This document shows, in pieces, positions 26,187 to 35,809 of a stretch of DNA of 64,000 nt; within the stretch, counting starts at the first letter, position 1, and each line of letters opens with the position of its first letter. Under the pieces are notes generated by a model. It was not told the origin of the DNA and did not search any database. It worked only from the letters and a program-made list of their open reading frames with translations. The translations under genes were made by a program, and so were the position numbers. Origin of the DNA: Muribaculum sp. (GTDB lineage Bacteria; Bacteroidota; Bacteroidia; Bacteroidales; Muribaculaceae); assembly GCA_009775095.1 (NCBI GenBank), contig VSOZ01000014.1, positions 25,078 to 89,077 of the forward strand, read 5' to 3'.

Positions 26187-27419
26187 TTACCCAAAGGTGA
26201 GGATAGAGCAGTAATTGCGGGTGATTTTTTCGGCGGCCATACGCAGGTCTTCGGCGGTTATGCTCATTATGCGTTCCACGATTTCGGCGGCCGATGCAGC
26301 GTAGCCGTTGAAGAGCATGGCACGGCCGAATGACAGCACAAGCTGTTCGCGATTGTCGGATGCTACGGCTGATTGTCCGAGATACTGTTTCTTGGCCGCG
26401 TAGAGCGTCTTTTGTGTTACAGGAGATGACGCCAGCCGGTCAAATGTGTTGAATATCAGCCGGCGACAAGGTTTTACATGCTCTTCGTCGCAACCAAAAT
26501 ATACGGTGAACAGACCGCAGTCGGTAAACAGCGACGAGTATGCGTCGACAGAGTATACATAACCGTGGCGTTCGCGGAGCGCCACGTTGAGCAGAGAGTT
26601 CATGCATGGGCCGCCTATGATGTTGGTAAGCAGCGCATAGACGCGGTTTTTGTCGCCGAACATGCCGGGTATGCGTGCGCCGATTACCGTATGTGACTGG
26701 TGAGTATTGAGTTTTTTGAAGCGATCAAACGGCTCGTTTACTTTCGGCTCGATGTGGTTTATTGACTCGGCGGAGTGGTTAAGCCGGCCCAAGAATTTTT
26801 CGGCGACCTTGACTACACGGTCGACCGATGTCGGACCCATGTAAAAGAACACCATATTGCCGGGAGTGTAATATCTTGACAGGAAGTCGCGGCAGGTCTG
26901 TGACGAGAATGAGTTTATGGTGTCGGCATTGCCGAGTATGTTGTGGCCGAGTGATGAACCGGCAAACATAAGATCATTGAAGTCGTCAAATATAGCTTCG
27001 GCTGGTGAGTCAAGATATGAGTCAATCTCGTCGAGCACAACCTCGCGTTCACGGTCTATTTCGGGCTGGGGGAAGCCGGAGTTTGCCACAAGGTCGGCTA
27101 TAAGATCGACAGCCCTCGTGAGATTGCCTTTTGGGAAAGCCGAGTAGATCATGGTCACCTCTTCGGAGGTATATGCATTTATCTCGCCGCCTACCGACTC
27201 CATGCGGTTTATTATATGCCATGATTTGCGTTTTTCCGTGCCTTTAAATATGGTGTGCTCGACAAAGTGGGCCAATCCGTATTGATGTGGCTCTTCGTTG
27301 CGACTTCCGACTTTAACTGCCAGTCCGCAATATTCGACGGATGATGACGACTCACGGTGTATAATGCGTAACCCGTTTGATAGCACCCGATAAGAAAATA
27401 TGTTTTTGTCTTCTGCCAT
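26187..27419 (-). CDS. M16-family zinc metalloprotease, single-unit (PqqL/MPP-like) form
   Basis: This ~410-residue peptidase carries the inverted zinc motif HFVEH with TIFKGTEKR, the distal ligand region EREVVLDEIDSY, and NAYTSEEVTMIY. The second half has the inactive partner fold. There is no signal peptide, so it is likely cytosolic, unlike the large M16 enzyme at 4378. Members resemble mitochondrial processing peptidase beta subunits, and the Bacteroidetes role is unknown. The start is ATG 27419 (MAEDKN) or 27422; the upstream in-frame ATG at 27473 would add an unlikely 17 residues. Confidence 0.9.
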   Translation of the reverse strand: MAEDKNIFSYRVLSNGLRIIHRESSSSVEYCGLAVKVGSRNEEPHQYGLAHFVEHTIFKGTEKRKSWHIINRMESVGGEINAYTSEEVTMIYSAFPKGNLTRAVDLIADLVANSGFPQPEIDREREVVLDEIDSYLDSPAEAIFDDFNDLMFAGSSLGHNILGNADTINSFSSQTCRDFLSRYYTPGNMVFFYMGPTSVDRVVKVAEKFLGRLNHSAESINHIEPKVNEPFDRFKKLNTHQSHTVIGARIPGMFGDKNRVYALLTNIIGGPCMNSLLNVALRERHGYVYSVDAYSSLFTDCGLFTVYFGCDEEHVKPCRRLIFNTFDRLASSPVTQKTLYAAKKQYLGQSAVASDNREQLVLSFGRAMLFNGYAASAAEIVERIMSITAEDLRMAAEKITRNYCSILTFG

Positions 27420-27520
27420 CATATAAAAGTTTTGAGAATTATCAGAGAGCAAAAAAAAATTACTCGTCATCACGACGAATAATCTTTTTACCTTAAATCT
27501 AATACCATGAAAAACTGATA

Positions 27521-27551
27521 CAAAGATATAAACTGTTATTTTATCTGCAAA
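27521..27551 (-). promoter_or_regulatory. Promoter of the small M16 protease gene
   Basis: On the minus strand TTTG (27551-27548), 19 bases, then TATCTTTG (27528-27521) match exactly. The leader would be about 95 bases. Confidence 0.72.
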
Positions 27552-27666
27552 ATAAAATGCTAAAAAATATCGTGCAGTTAACTATTTTTAAGTAAAAACT
27601 CTCGTCGTAAAAATATAGCGATTGTCTAATGTCGTTATTGTCAGATGTTTATTGTATGCGGTGATG

Positions 27667-28428
27667 TTAATCGTTAAAGATGCTTTTTGTACGATCAATC
27701 CACATATCGGCCATCCTGCGATGTCCGGCTGGAGTCGGGTGGATGCCGTCCCATATCCAGTAAGTGACGGGTAGTGACGGGTAATCGGCATCAAGCTGCT
27801 TGAACAACTCGTGGTAGGGGACGAATACGGCTCCATAGTCGGCTGCTATTTTCTCGACAATTGAATCAAGCCGGTCTATTGTAGACTTACGCAGGGCGAA
27901 ATCCTCCTCCGAATTATAGTTGCGCATATTGCCGGTGTAGGCTGTAAACGGAGTGCCGAGAACGAAGCTGACTTCGTGAAGTGAATCGCGCGTCATATCG
28001 AGCAGGGCGCAGTAGCGCTTTTCCCAACCGTCGAAATCGAAAGGCTGTGATTGGTCGCCTTCTATATAGCGGTGTACGTCATTGGTGCCTATAAGTATCG
28101 ATATGACGTCGGGCGAGTGTTTGATGACATCGTCATGCCATCGAGCCTCCAAGTCGTCAAGAGTGTTGCCGCTGATGCCGCGGTTGTAAAAACGGTAATC
28201 TTTTTCGGGTGTCTCGCCCTGAAACTGCGAGGCGATAAGAAACATATAACTGTGGCCGTAGATATGGTTCATGTCAGTCGTGCTTCTTGCTTCGGTGGGG
28301 CAGGGGTAGCCTACAGGATTTCCCCAGTTGCCGTCGGTGATCGAGTCGCCGATGAACAGCACAGTCATTGAAGAAACGGTAGCGACAAATGCCGTTGCCG
28401 CTACCGTTAAAGTGATAAGACGTTTCAT
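27667..28428 (-). CDS. SGNH/GDSL-family hydrolase, exported
   Basis: The 253-residue protein has a hydrophobic signal segment and all four SGNH blocks: FIGDSITDG (catalytic Ser), NRGISGNTL, IGTNDV and DGIHPTPAG (catalytic Asp and His). Such enzymes remove acyl groups from glycans, lipids or peptidoglycan in the periplasm or outside the cell. It overlaps the upstream alpha-2-macroglobulin gene by 4 bp, so they form one transcript and may work together at the envelope. Confidence 0.9.
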   Translation of the reverse strand: MKRLITLTVAATAFVATVSSMTVLFIGDSITDGNWGNPVGYPCPTEARSTTDMNHIYGHSYMFLIASQFQGETPEKDYRFYNRGISGNTLDDLEARWHDDVIKHSPDVISILIGTNDVHRYIEGDQSQPFDFDGWEKRYCALLDMTRDSLHEVSFVLGTPFTAYTGNMRNYNSEEDFALRKSTIDRLDSIVEKIAADYGAVFVPYHELFKQLDADYPSLPVTYWIWDGIHPTPAGHRRMADMWIDRTKSIFND

Positions 28429-31400
28429 TTAGACGTTATTTTTATAAGTCGTCCTGAGGAATGGGCCGACAGGGAAGGTGCATACTGGCTTTGCAATGTT
28501 GCGATGCCGGAGGCGAACGTGCCCGCGTTGTTTGCATACAGCTCGTAGCTCAGACGGTATACGCCTTTGGGCAGTCTCGTGACGAATATGTTGGTCGAGG
28601 CGTCGCGATTTTCGCGATAGAAATATATACCCTCCGATAGTATGGGTTGGGGGAGTTGTTCTACGGGCTGGAAGCATGCTCCACGTTGGTCGATTATAGC
28701 CACATAGTCCATGTCGCGATTTACGGTTATTGTGAGATTGACCTGAACTATGTCGCCTGTGGTTATCGAGTCGGCGGCAACCCATTCGACTCCGGCGGAG
28801 CCGTTGACGCGTTTGTAAAGCTGTTTGTCAATCGACACTTCTGCGCATGACGCGGCTTTTATTTCGGTCATTTCACCTTTGAACTGACAGTATACGGCTC
28901 CCCATGAGGGTGTTGTGCCGCTCTTTTCGATCGACAGTGTGGCCTGCGACGGATGTAGCGACGACACATCGCGGCGGAAGTAACCGAGCAGACGGTCGAT
29001 GTTTTCCGGCTCAACGCGTGTATTGCCGATCTTTATAATTGCCGGTGATGCGGGCACGGTCCACTTCGAGCCGCTTGTGAGCAGCGAGGCGATAACGTCT
29101 GATGTGGTGACAGATGTGCCCCAGTCTTTGGCCTCTTTTTGGAGTATTAGCCACTGTCTGATGAGGTCTATGTCGCGGCATCCCGGCTCGACGGCGTTGA
29201 ATGCGTCGAGTATGAGCGATGTAGCTCCGACTTTGCCCATGGACCAAGCGGTCATGTCATCGAGCGAGGGCCACCACATGCCCTTTTCAGGAGTGCTTAC
29301 GGCAAACTCACGCAGCGATGCTATTATGTCGCGCGACACGGTCTTGTAGTTGTGCTTCCGGAGTATCAACGCGGCGATAGCCTTTTGGGGCGCGTCCATG
29401 CTCTTCCAGTTGCGTGAAAGATAGGTCACGGTGTTGCTTGTGAGTCGTTTTGCGCCGGCACTCGCGGGTATGTTGTCATAATAATCGCGTACGAGTACAT
29501 ATGATACATCGGTGGCGGAGGCATCATGTTTTATCGTCTCCTCGGCCTGTCGGTCAAGGTAGCTTATGCCTCGTCTTGTCATCTCGTCAAGCCGCTTGTT
29601 GTCGGGCATGAAGCCGAGCTGTTTAAGTCGTCCTGTCATGGCGAGTACATTGCGTGTTATCCATGATGAGGGCTCTTTGTACTGTGATATCCATGCCCAG
29701 CCGCCGTTGCCGGCCTCAAGGAGTGCCAGCTGTTTTATGGCTTTTGCGTATGACGAGTTGATGACGTTTTTGTCAAACAGCAGAGCCAGCCGTGTCATAC
29801 GCTCAGTGTCGGATTTGGCATTCATTACCCACGGAGTGGCGTTGAGAAGTACCGTTTTAAGGTCTTGGTTGCGTTCGAGCATCGACACGAGCGTAGAGTC
29901 GCTATGGTCTGATTCGCTCCACTGCCTGAGAGCTGAAGCGATGGCCGGGTCCGTGTTCATGATGCCTTCGGCTATTGCGGCCGAGAAGAGCAGTGCCGAG
30001 GCCGACAGAGCGTCATCGGCGTCATCCTTACGCAGTCCGGGCAGGGCTGTGACCACATACCATACCGGATTGTCGCAGTACTGGAGTGTGACTCGTGCGT
30101 CGGCGGGCATTTTCGGCAACTCGGTGGAGAAAGCGGTGCTGTCGGGGGCGATATAGAAAGGTACGGTCTCGATGACGGGCTGTATGGAGGGCAATATCGG
30201 TATAATGCTCTGTTCACCGTCGGCAAATGTCGTTGTCGATGATTTTATGCGGTAGCCCGTCATGTCGGTTTCGTTGCCGGCATTGATCGGGGTCGTTACG
30301 ACTGCCGATGCGTGAGGAGCCACTGTGTCGGTAAACGTGTATGTGTCGGTTACGACTGAAGTGACCGGGTCGAAAATCTCCACAACGGTGGTTATGACGG
30401 CTGTTGTATCGGTATTGTTCATGACCGATGCGCTTATATCCGCTTTGTCGCCGTTACGCAGGAACCGGGGCATATTGGGTTGTACCATGACCGGCTTGTT
30501 GGCTATAATCTCTCGGGTCATGTTGCTTACAAGCATGTCGGGTGTAAAGGCTATGGCACACAGTTGCCAAGTGGTGTTGGCGTTGGGCGCGGTAAAGGAG
30601 AACTCGAGATTACCCTCTTTATCGGTAGTTAGGTCGGGACGGAAAAATGCAATGGGATTTTCGGCCGCGCGGTACTCGAAATTATCCGCCGGCTTTTCTG
30701 TCTCTGCTACAGTTCCCGTGGCCGCTGCCACCTTTTCAGAAGCCATGTCGGCTACGGCTTCATCTTCCACAACGGCAAGTTCCTTTTTGTGTTCTCTTAC
30801 TATGTTGCCTGCATCATAAGCTGCAGCGTATGATGCCATCTTTCCGGTACCTCGCACGCGCACTCCCGAGGTACGGCCCTCCATCATAGTCATGACGTTG
30901 TTGTTGAAACTGTATAACGGGTTGCCCCATGTGAGAAATTGAGGGACTGTTATGTCAATGCATTTTATCGGAGAATATGTGCCGGCAGCATATGAGTCGG
31001 CGGTGCGCAAACCTGCCGGCCTTGAAATATTATAATACGAGGAGCCTCCGAAAGTCGGGCTTAAACTGAAGTTAAGAGCCGCCAGCTTATCGAGCGCTTT
31101 GCAGTACATGTCGAGCATTACGGCCGATTTTACGCCATTGCCGTTGCGGTCGATTACTTTAAAGGTCCATGCCTCTTCAGCACCGGGAGTTATATGGTCG
31201 CGGAAGCTCTCTATCTTTAGGGCTATGCTTTTTACGGATGACTCGGTGACTACAGATACGGTGCTTTCAGCATAACGGTAATCGCTTGTGCTTGACAGGA
31301 TTATTCGTACTTGTCCGATACCTCGGGGTATGGTATATTCAAAACGGTGAAGTCCGCGTTTAGTCTCGATCCATCCTTGCTCAAGCATCTCTTGGCCGGT

Positions 31401-34100
31401 GAATACTGCGTAGTGAACGTAGTTATTGTCGGCATTCACCCCGTAAAGTACCGAGGTTTTGCGTGAGTCTTTCAACGTGTAGCTCCTTACGGGTACCCAT
31501 AGTGGAGTGTCGGTGACGGGCGGCTGGTTGTCGGTAGGCTTGTACAGAGTTATGTTTTCAGCCGTGACCGGCATAGCCAAAGCGCTGTCGGCGGTTTGGA
31601 ATTCGATGTTGTAAATGCCTGACGCCACATCGCTCCAGTCGACTTTCGGGGCTGATGACATGAACGAGCCTTTGGACACCGTTTTTTTCGCCTTGTCAAG
31701 TATGCGGTAGTCGATAAGAGCGTCGGTCGATTGTCCTGACGGATCCTGAAGGTTTATGTTGAGCGATACAGGGTTGGCAATGTCTATGTCGCTGTCAAGC
31801 GATGCGGTCAATATATACGGGCGGCCGGTGGTGAATGCCTTTGATGTATTCTGATTTTCGCCGGTCGATGATGTGGCGGTGAAGGAGGCGTTGAATATGC
31901 CGTCAGGTATCGGCGAAGAGTCAAGAAGATTCTTTGAAAACTCTATGGAAAACTCTCCGTTGTTATCGGTCGTGACTTCGGAGGAGTGGAACGACACGTC
32001 ATCGGCACCGCGCCACCACCATATACGCGGGGCCACGCTCAGGTCTACATTTACATTGCATCCGCTCATCGGGAAGCCGGAGTAGGTCTCTACCTTACCT
32101 TTGAGTGTGACGCCTCCGACTTCGGGGCGGTCGCGCATTATGTCGGTAATCTCTATCTTGTATGTCGGGAGTTTGTAGTCTGACACGGTGAAGTTGACGG
32201 TGCCGTAGTTGCTCTGTCGTGTTTCGGAGCGCGGGTGGCTGAACTGTATGGAGTATATGCCGGTAAGTCCGTCGTCCGGTATGGTAAAGGAGCCTGTTAT
32301 ACGTCCGAAGCTGTCGGAAACCGCTTTTGCGGAGTCCTTTAACTGGTAGTTGGCGTCACGCAGTGTTACGTTTACGGTGAAACCCGGTTCGATTTTTGCA
32401 TCACGTCCCAAATAGCTCTGTACTACACCTGACCACTGCACGGTGTCGCCGGGTCGGTATAATGCAAGGTCGGTGAAGCCGTGTATCATGTATTTGCGTG
32501 CATTGTCGGGCATGTTGGAGTAGGTGATATAGCACGGCGATGCATAACGGTCGGGTCCTTCCTTTGCATACACGCGATTGCCTGTTGTCGGCAGCAGTGC
32601 TGAAGCATCCTTGCCGGTGCTGACTTCCGATGTGACCTTGCCGTCGTAGTTTGACACGGTCAGACTTACCGGTACGCTTGTCGGCTTGCCTGTGGCCGGA
32701 TTGAACACATAGGCCCAGCGGCTGTCGGCATATGCGGCCGTCTGTAGCCCGAGCTTCGTGCAGTGCACCATCTCATAATAGTTGTCAAGGTCGTTTTTAT
32801 CGCCCGAAATTACCGGAACGATTATATAGCAGCCCGGTCGGTCGAGTACAATCTTTTCTGATGTCTCACTTTTAAACGGCACAGTATTGCCGTTGGTGCA
32901 TTTGATGCTTTTGACAAGTCGCGGCATTTTTTTCGGCTGTAGCCTGTAGGAGGTTGAGCCGTTCCAAGCATAAGGCACGTTGTACACGCGTATCTCGTAC
33001 TGGGGGGTATTGCAGTTTGTCGCCTTTATTGTGAGGGTATCGCCGGGTACGACTGTCGTGTTATAGCTCAGGCTGACAGTTTTATGGGTGATGCGCTTGA
33101 GCATGTTTTCAAGACATCCGTTGCGGAAGTACCCGGGATGCTCTTTCAGTTGCTTTTTAATGAGCGGATACAGCTCCGCTCCTGTATCGGAGTCTGTGTC
33201 ATAGTCAAGTTCCGTAAGGATTTCGGCTGCATAAGGACTGTTTTCGTACTTACGGTACAGGTCCAAGAGCAGTTCGCGTTTGCGGTCGTACGTCGACGGG
33301 GCGGCTTCATTATAATATATGTGTTGCGATATGAAGTCTATGCGTCGTATGTCGCAGTTTATGAATGGAGCGGTATCATCGCGATGAAAATTGAGCAGGT
33401 CGCGGTATATGTCAAGAATTTCGTTGGCAACCGGTGACCTGTAGTTGAATTTCATCTTGGAGTACACGTCGTAGCGACACAGACTGTTTATGGAGAACAG
33501 CCGTGTTGCTTCTGAAAAATCATCGAGAGTCGAGATAGCCTGCGAGGTTATAAAGTCATACAACGTCGGGTAAAACTCCGTGGTATGCTCTTTTCGGGCG
33601 ATGATGCCGTTGTAATCGTTCAACGGGGCTTTCTGCAGCGCTTCAGGCGATTTTAAGGCGTCGCGGGTCAATGTGAGTATCTTCTCACGGAAATTACGTC
33701 CGCTCCACAGTGTATAGTTGTCGTTGTCGGCGGTAGCCGGCAGGTCGCGTCGGTCATACACCCAGCGATTGGCCTGATATATGTCGAGATATATGCGAGC
33801 AAGCAGTGTGTTTAACAAAGATTTTATACACGGGTCATCCTCTTTGTCGGTTACGGCTTGTATGCGCGTAAGTACCTGCGTAAGGCTGTCGGGGTCAATG
33901 GCACTTTGAGCAAGCTCATAGTTTATGAGCGAGCGCACGGCCAATTTGCCGTCGCCGTCGGCAAGCGCTATGTCAAGGTCGGCGAGCGATGTTTTTATGA
34001 CTTGTTTCGGATATGCGAAATCGGGTTTTTCATACCGGTTGACTGAATGCATTGACATAACGGTGAAGATAGCGGTTATGATAAATAATATTTTTTTCAT
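28425..34100 (-). CDS. Alpha-2-macroglobulin-family protein, very large, exported
   Basis: The 1891-residue product has a signal peptide, a helical N-terminal ~330 residues and MG-type beta domains. The MG2 region includes YRPGDTVQWSG, and a later domain contains PGDTLTIKATN. A mid-protein segment has the form RTSGVRVRGTGKM, then an Ala/Glu-rich stretch. The A2M core follows (FFRPDLTTDKEGNLEFSF and a helical TED-like domain at ~1420-1650). I find no CxEQ thioester, so it cannot trap proteases covalently in the classical way. Such proteins guard the periplasm or bind surface ligands; the function here is not known. Confidence 0.85.
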   Translation of the reverse strand: MKKILFIITAIFTVMSMHSVNRYEKPDFAYPKQVIKTSLADLDIALADGDGKLAVRSLINYELAQSAIDPDSLTQVLTRIQAVTDKEDDPCIKSLLNTLLARIYLDIYQANRWVYDRRDLPATADNDNYTLWSGRNFREKILTLTRDALKSPEALQKAPLNDYNGIIARKEHTTEFYPTLYDFITSQAISTLDDFSEATRLFSINSLCRYDVYSKMKFNYRSPVANEILDIYRDLLNFHRDDTAPFINCDIRRIDFISQHIYYNEAAPSTYDRKRELLLDLYRKYENSPYAAEILTELDYDTDSDTGAELYPLIKKQLKEHPGYFRNGCLENMLKRITHKTVSLSYNTTVVPGDTLTIKATNCNTPQYEIRVYNVPYAWNGSTSYRLQPKKMPRLVKSIKCTNGNTVPFKSETSEKIVLDRPGCYIIVPVISGDKNDLDNYYEMVHCTKLGLQTAAYADSRWAYVFNPATGKPTSVPVSLTVSNYDGKVTSEVSTGKDASALLPTTGNRVYAKEGPDRYASPCYITYSNMPDNARKYMIHGFTDLALYRPGDTVQWSGVVQSYLGRDAKIEPGFTVNVTLRDANYQLKDSAKAVSDSFGRITGSFTIPDDGLTGIYSIQFSHPRSETRQSNYGTVNFTVSDYKLPTYKIEITDIMRDRPEVGGVTLKGKVETYSGFPMSGCNVNVDLSVAPRIWWWRGADDVSFHSSEVTTDNNGEFSIEFSKNLLDSSPIPDGIFNASFTATSSTGENQNTSKAFTTGRPYILTASLDSDIDIANPVSLNINLQDPSGQSTDALIDYRILDKAKKTVSKGSFMSSAPKVDWSDVASGIYNIEFQTADSALAMPVTAENITLYKPTDNQPPVTDTPLWVPVRSYTLKDSRKTSVLYGVNADNNYVHYAVFTGQEMLEQGWIETKRGLHRFEYTIPRGIGQVRIILSSTSDYRYAESTVSVVTESSVKSIALKIESFRDHITPGAEEAWTFKVIDRNGNGVKSAVMLDMYCKALDKLAALNFSLSPTFGGSSYYNISRPAGLRTADSYAAGTYSPIKCIDITVPQFLTWGNPLYSFNNNVMTMMEGRTSGVRVRGTGKMASYAAAYDAGNIVREHKKELAVVEDEAVADMASEKVAAATGTVAETEKPADNFEYRAAENPIAFFRPDLTTDKEGNLEFSFTAPNANTTWQLCAIAFTPDMLVSNMTREIIANKPVMVQPNMPRFLRNGDKADISASVMNNTDTTAVITTVVEIFDPVTSVVTDTYTFTDTVAPHASAVVTTPINAGNETDMTGYRIKSSTTTFADGEQSIIPILPSIQPVIETVPFYIAPDSTAFSTELPKMPADARVTLQYCDNPVWYVVTALPGLRKDDADDALSASALLFSAAIAEGIMNTDPAIASALRQWSESDHSDSTLVSMLERNQDLKTVLLNATPWVMNAKSDTERMTRLALLFDKNVINSSYAKAIKQLALLEAGNGGWAWISQYKEPSSWITRNVLAMTGRLKQLGFMPDNKRLDEMTRRGISYLDRQAEETIKHDASATDVSYVLVRDYYDNIPASAGAKRLTSNTVTYLSRNWKSMDAPQKAIAALILRKHNYKTVSRDIIASLREFAVSTPEKGMWWPSLDDMTAWSMGKVGATSLILDAFNAVEPGCRDIDLIRQWLILQKEAKDWGTSVTTSDVIASLLTSGSKWTVPASPAIIKIGNTRVEPENIDRLLGYFRRDVSSLHPSQATLSIEKSGTTPSWGAVYCQFKGEMTEIKAASCAEVSIDKQLYKRVNGSAGVEWVAADSITTGDIVQVNLTITVNRDMDYVAIIDQRGACFQPVEQLPQPILSEGIYFYRENRDASTNIFVTRLPKGVYRLSYELYANNAGTFASGIATLQSQYAPSLSAHSSGRLIKITSK

Positions 34101-34145
34101 TGTGTCGATACGTGAAGTTATGTTACGGGTTGACTCTTTTATAAC

Positions 34146-34186
34146 AAAACAGACGCGTCTTTGTATCGGAACGCGTCTGTTTTTAT
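34146..34186. terminator. Terminator of the sigma-factor operon
   Basis: AAACAGACGCGT pairs with ACGCGTCTGTTT across a 12-base loop, with T-runs on both strands. It separates the sigma operon from the alpha-2-macroglobulin gene. Confidence 0.85.
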
Positions 34187-34221
34187 TTATGTGTTGCCGT
34201 TAAGGGCGGGTGTGACGTGAC

Positions 34222-34701
34222 CTATCTTTTCTTGCCTGCCCTCATGCGCGAGTGCTGCATCATAAGCTCTTGGGTGAATTTACGCTCCGCTTTTTTCAGC
34301 TCGTACATCTGTTTTGGTGTCAATATGGTCTTGAATTTGGCGAAATATGACATCTCCGTTTCTGCCTCTTTGCCTTTAAGTTCATATAAGGCTTCGGCCG
34401 CTTTTTCGTATTCGAGGTCGTTTACCGGCTCTTTGGACGTGTCGATTTTTTTCTCTAAAGCACGTGTCTGCCTGTTGAGTTGATGGATTGACTTGTCCAT
34501 CTCGTCATATAACGGGAAAAATTGTTCTTGCTGCTCTTTGGAGAGGTTAAGTTCTTTTATCATGAATTCGTGCTTGTATTGCCGAAATTCTCTGAACCAC
34601 TCTTTTCTCCCTTTTTCCGACTGTGGATCAGCCGAGGCCGTGGTGTAGCTCATGGCCGCCACAACCATAATAAACAAGAGTGTAAACCGTCGTATTATCA
34701 T
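34222..34701 (-). CDS. Spy/CpxP-like periplasmic protein
   Basis: The 159-residue product has a signal peptide (residues ~1-24) and a charged all-helical body (FMIKELNLSKEQQEQFFPLYDEM, then ILTPKQMYELKKAE). This carries two LTxxQ-like turns and fits the Spy/CpxP fold of small stress chaperones. It is the last gene of a sigma/anti-sigma operon, where such proteins are often found in Bacteroidetes. Chaperone activity is inferred from the fold. Confidence 0.75.
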   Translation of the reverse strand: MIIRRFTLLFIMVVAAMSYTTASADPQSEKGRKEWFREFRQYKHEFMIKELNLSKEQQEQFFPLYDEMDKSIHQLNRQTRALEKKIDTSKEPVNDLEYEKAAEALYELKGKEAETEMSYFAKFKTILTPKQMYELKKAERKFTQELMMQHSRMRAGKKR

Positions 34702-34706
34702 GTCAG

Positions 34707-35105
34707 TTATAATTTGAAATCAGCTAAAGTGACGCCGTCGTCATACATGTCTTCTATTAGCTCGTATTCATCGATATCATCCATCGGGTAGTAGTCGTAG
34801 AACCGGTCGCTGCCAATTACTCCGGCCAATACGGGATTGCCGCTTATGTCGGAGTTGTTGCTGCGATCGCTGATATCGTTGAAAATCCACATCATGAGCC
34901 ATATGCCTGAAAACATGGCGGCCATGTATATGTAGGGCCGGCATTGCTGCCATACGTTTCTGTGCAGGACTTTGCCCGGCTGTGTCGCTTTGTGCTCGGG
35001 AAGCTTGGCTTCCATGCGAGACGCGAAATCGGCGAAATAGTTCTCGGGGACTGTCATTCCCGAGCGTCGGCCGATTTTGTCAAGTATGTCGCTGTCCTTT
35101 GCCAT
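34707..35105 (-). CDS. Probable membrane-bound anti-sigma partner
   Basis: The 132-residue protein has a cytosolic N-terminal ~50 residues (including VPENYFADFASRMEAKLP), one membrane helix (~57-77, YIYMAAMFSGIWLMMWIF) and a short acidic outer tail. It lacks the zinc anti-sigma motif. The reading as an anti-sigma factor rests on topology and position between an ECF sigma gene and a Spy-like gene. The FxDFxSRMEAKLP-type segment is common in such Bacteroidetes proteins. Confidence 0.6.
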   Translation of the reverse strand: MAKDSDILDKIGRRSGMTVPENYFADFASRMEAKLPEHKATQPGKVLHRNVWQQCRPYIYMAAMFSGIWLMMWIFNDISDRSNNSDISGNPVLAGVIGSDRFYDYYPMDDIDEYELIEDMYDDGVTLADFKL

Positions 35106-35153
35106 ATGAATAAAGTTTGATTTAATATGTTGACTAAAGGCAATTCAAATGGT

Positions 35154-35714
35154 TTAATCGTTATTGATAAAAAATTGCTCTATTTTTTTTACCGCGAGGT
35201 GGTATGAGGCTTTCAGGGCGCCTACGGAGGTGCCCAAAACTTCCGACATGGCTTCATATTTCATGTCGTCATAGTATCGCATATTGAATACCAATCTCTG
35301 CTTCTCGGGCAGTGAGGCTATGGCTTTACGTAGTTTTAACGCCAGCTCGTCGCCGTCGACATAAGTGTCGGCCTCTATAAGGTCTATAAGCCTTGACTCC
35401 TCGTCATCGATCGAAAGGTTCATACGCTTCCTTTCGCGGGCGAGAAATGTTATACTCTCGTTGATCGCTATCTTGTAGAGCCATGTCGACAACTTGGCGT
35501 CACCCCGGAAGTTATCGATCGAGCTCCATGCTTTCATAAACGTATTCTGCAACAAGTCGTCGGCGTCTTCATGGCTTTCCACCATGCGGCGTATTTGCCA
35601 ATACAGAGGCTCGCCGTAAAGCTTTATCACCTCACCGAAGGCTTCTCGGACTGTGGCCGGGTCGCGTAACCGGCTTATCAGTTCCGGGTCGTCTTTTGTT
35701 ATGTCTTTTGCCAT
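35154..35714 (-). CDS. ECF-type (sigma-70 family) RNA polymerase sigma factor
   Basis: The protein has ~186 residues. Region 2 is clear (YWQIRRMVESHEDADDLLQNTF and WLYKIAINESITFLARERKR). Region 4 reads LPEKQRLVFNMRYYDDMKYEAMSEVLGTS with VGALKASYHLAVKKI. It directs polymerase to a small regulon, probably an envelope stress response, judging by its membrane partner and Spy-like protein. ATG 35714 is chosen because the promoter at 35745-35774 overlaps the longer reading. Confidence 0.9.
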   Translation of the reverse strand: MAKDITKDDPELISRLRDPATVREAFGEVIKLYGEPLYWQIRRMVESHEDADDLLQNTFMKAWSSIDNFRGDAKLSTWLYKIAINESITFLARERKRMNLSIDDEESRLIDLIEADTYVDGDELALKLRKAIASLPEKQRLVFNMRYYDDMKYEAMSEVLGTSVGALKASYHLAVKKIEQFFINND

Positions 35715-35744
35715 CGGGGTATGATAATGTTGATAATTTTCGTC

Positions 35745-35774
35745 CAAATTTAGTGAAACTTTTCGGTAAGTCAA
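35745..35774 (-). promoter_or_regulatory. Promoter of the sigma-factor operon
   Basis: The minus strand has TTG (35774-35772), 19 bases, then TAAATTTG (35752-35745). This looks like a vegetative promoter; the sigma factor's own target sequence cannot be derived from it. Confidence 0.65.
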
Positions 35775-35797
35775 CCTACAATTTACTTAAATTGTTA

Positions 35798-35805
35798 TAA
35801 ATTTG
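35798..35805 (+). promoter_or_regulatory. -7 box abutting the ZIP transporter start codon
   Basis: TAAATTTG ends 4 bases before ATG 35810, so transcription from it would begin at or inside the start codon. Either the mRNA is leaderless or a downstream start such as ATG 35855 is used. Confidence 0.45.
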
Positions 35806-35809
35806 GATT

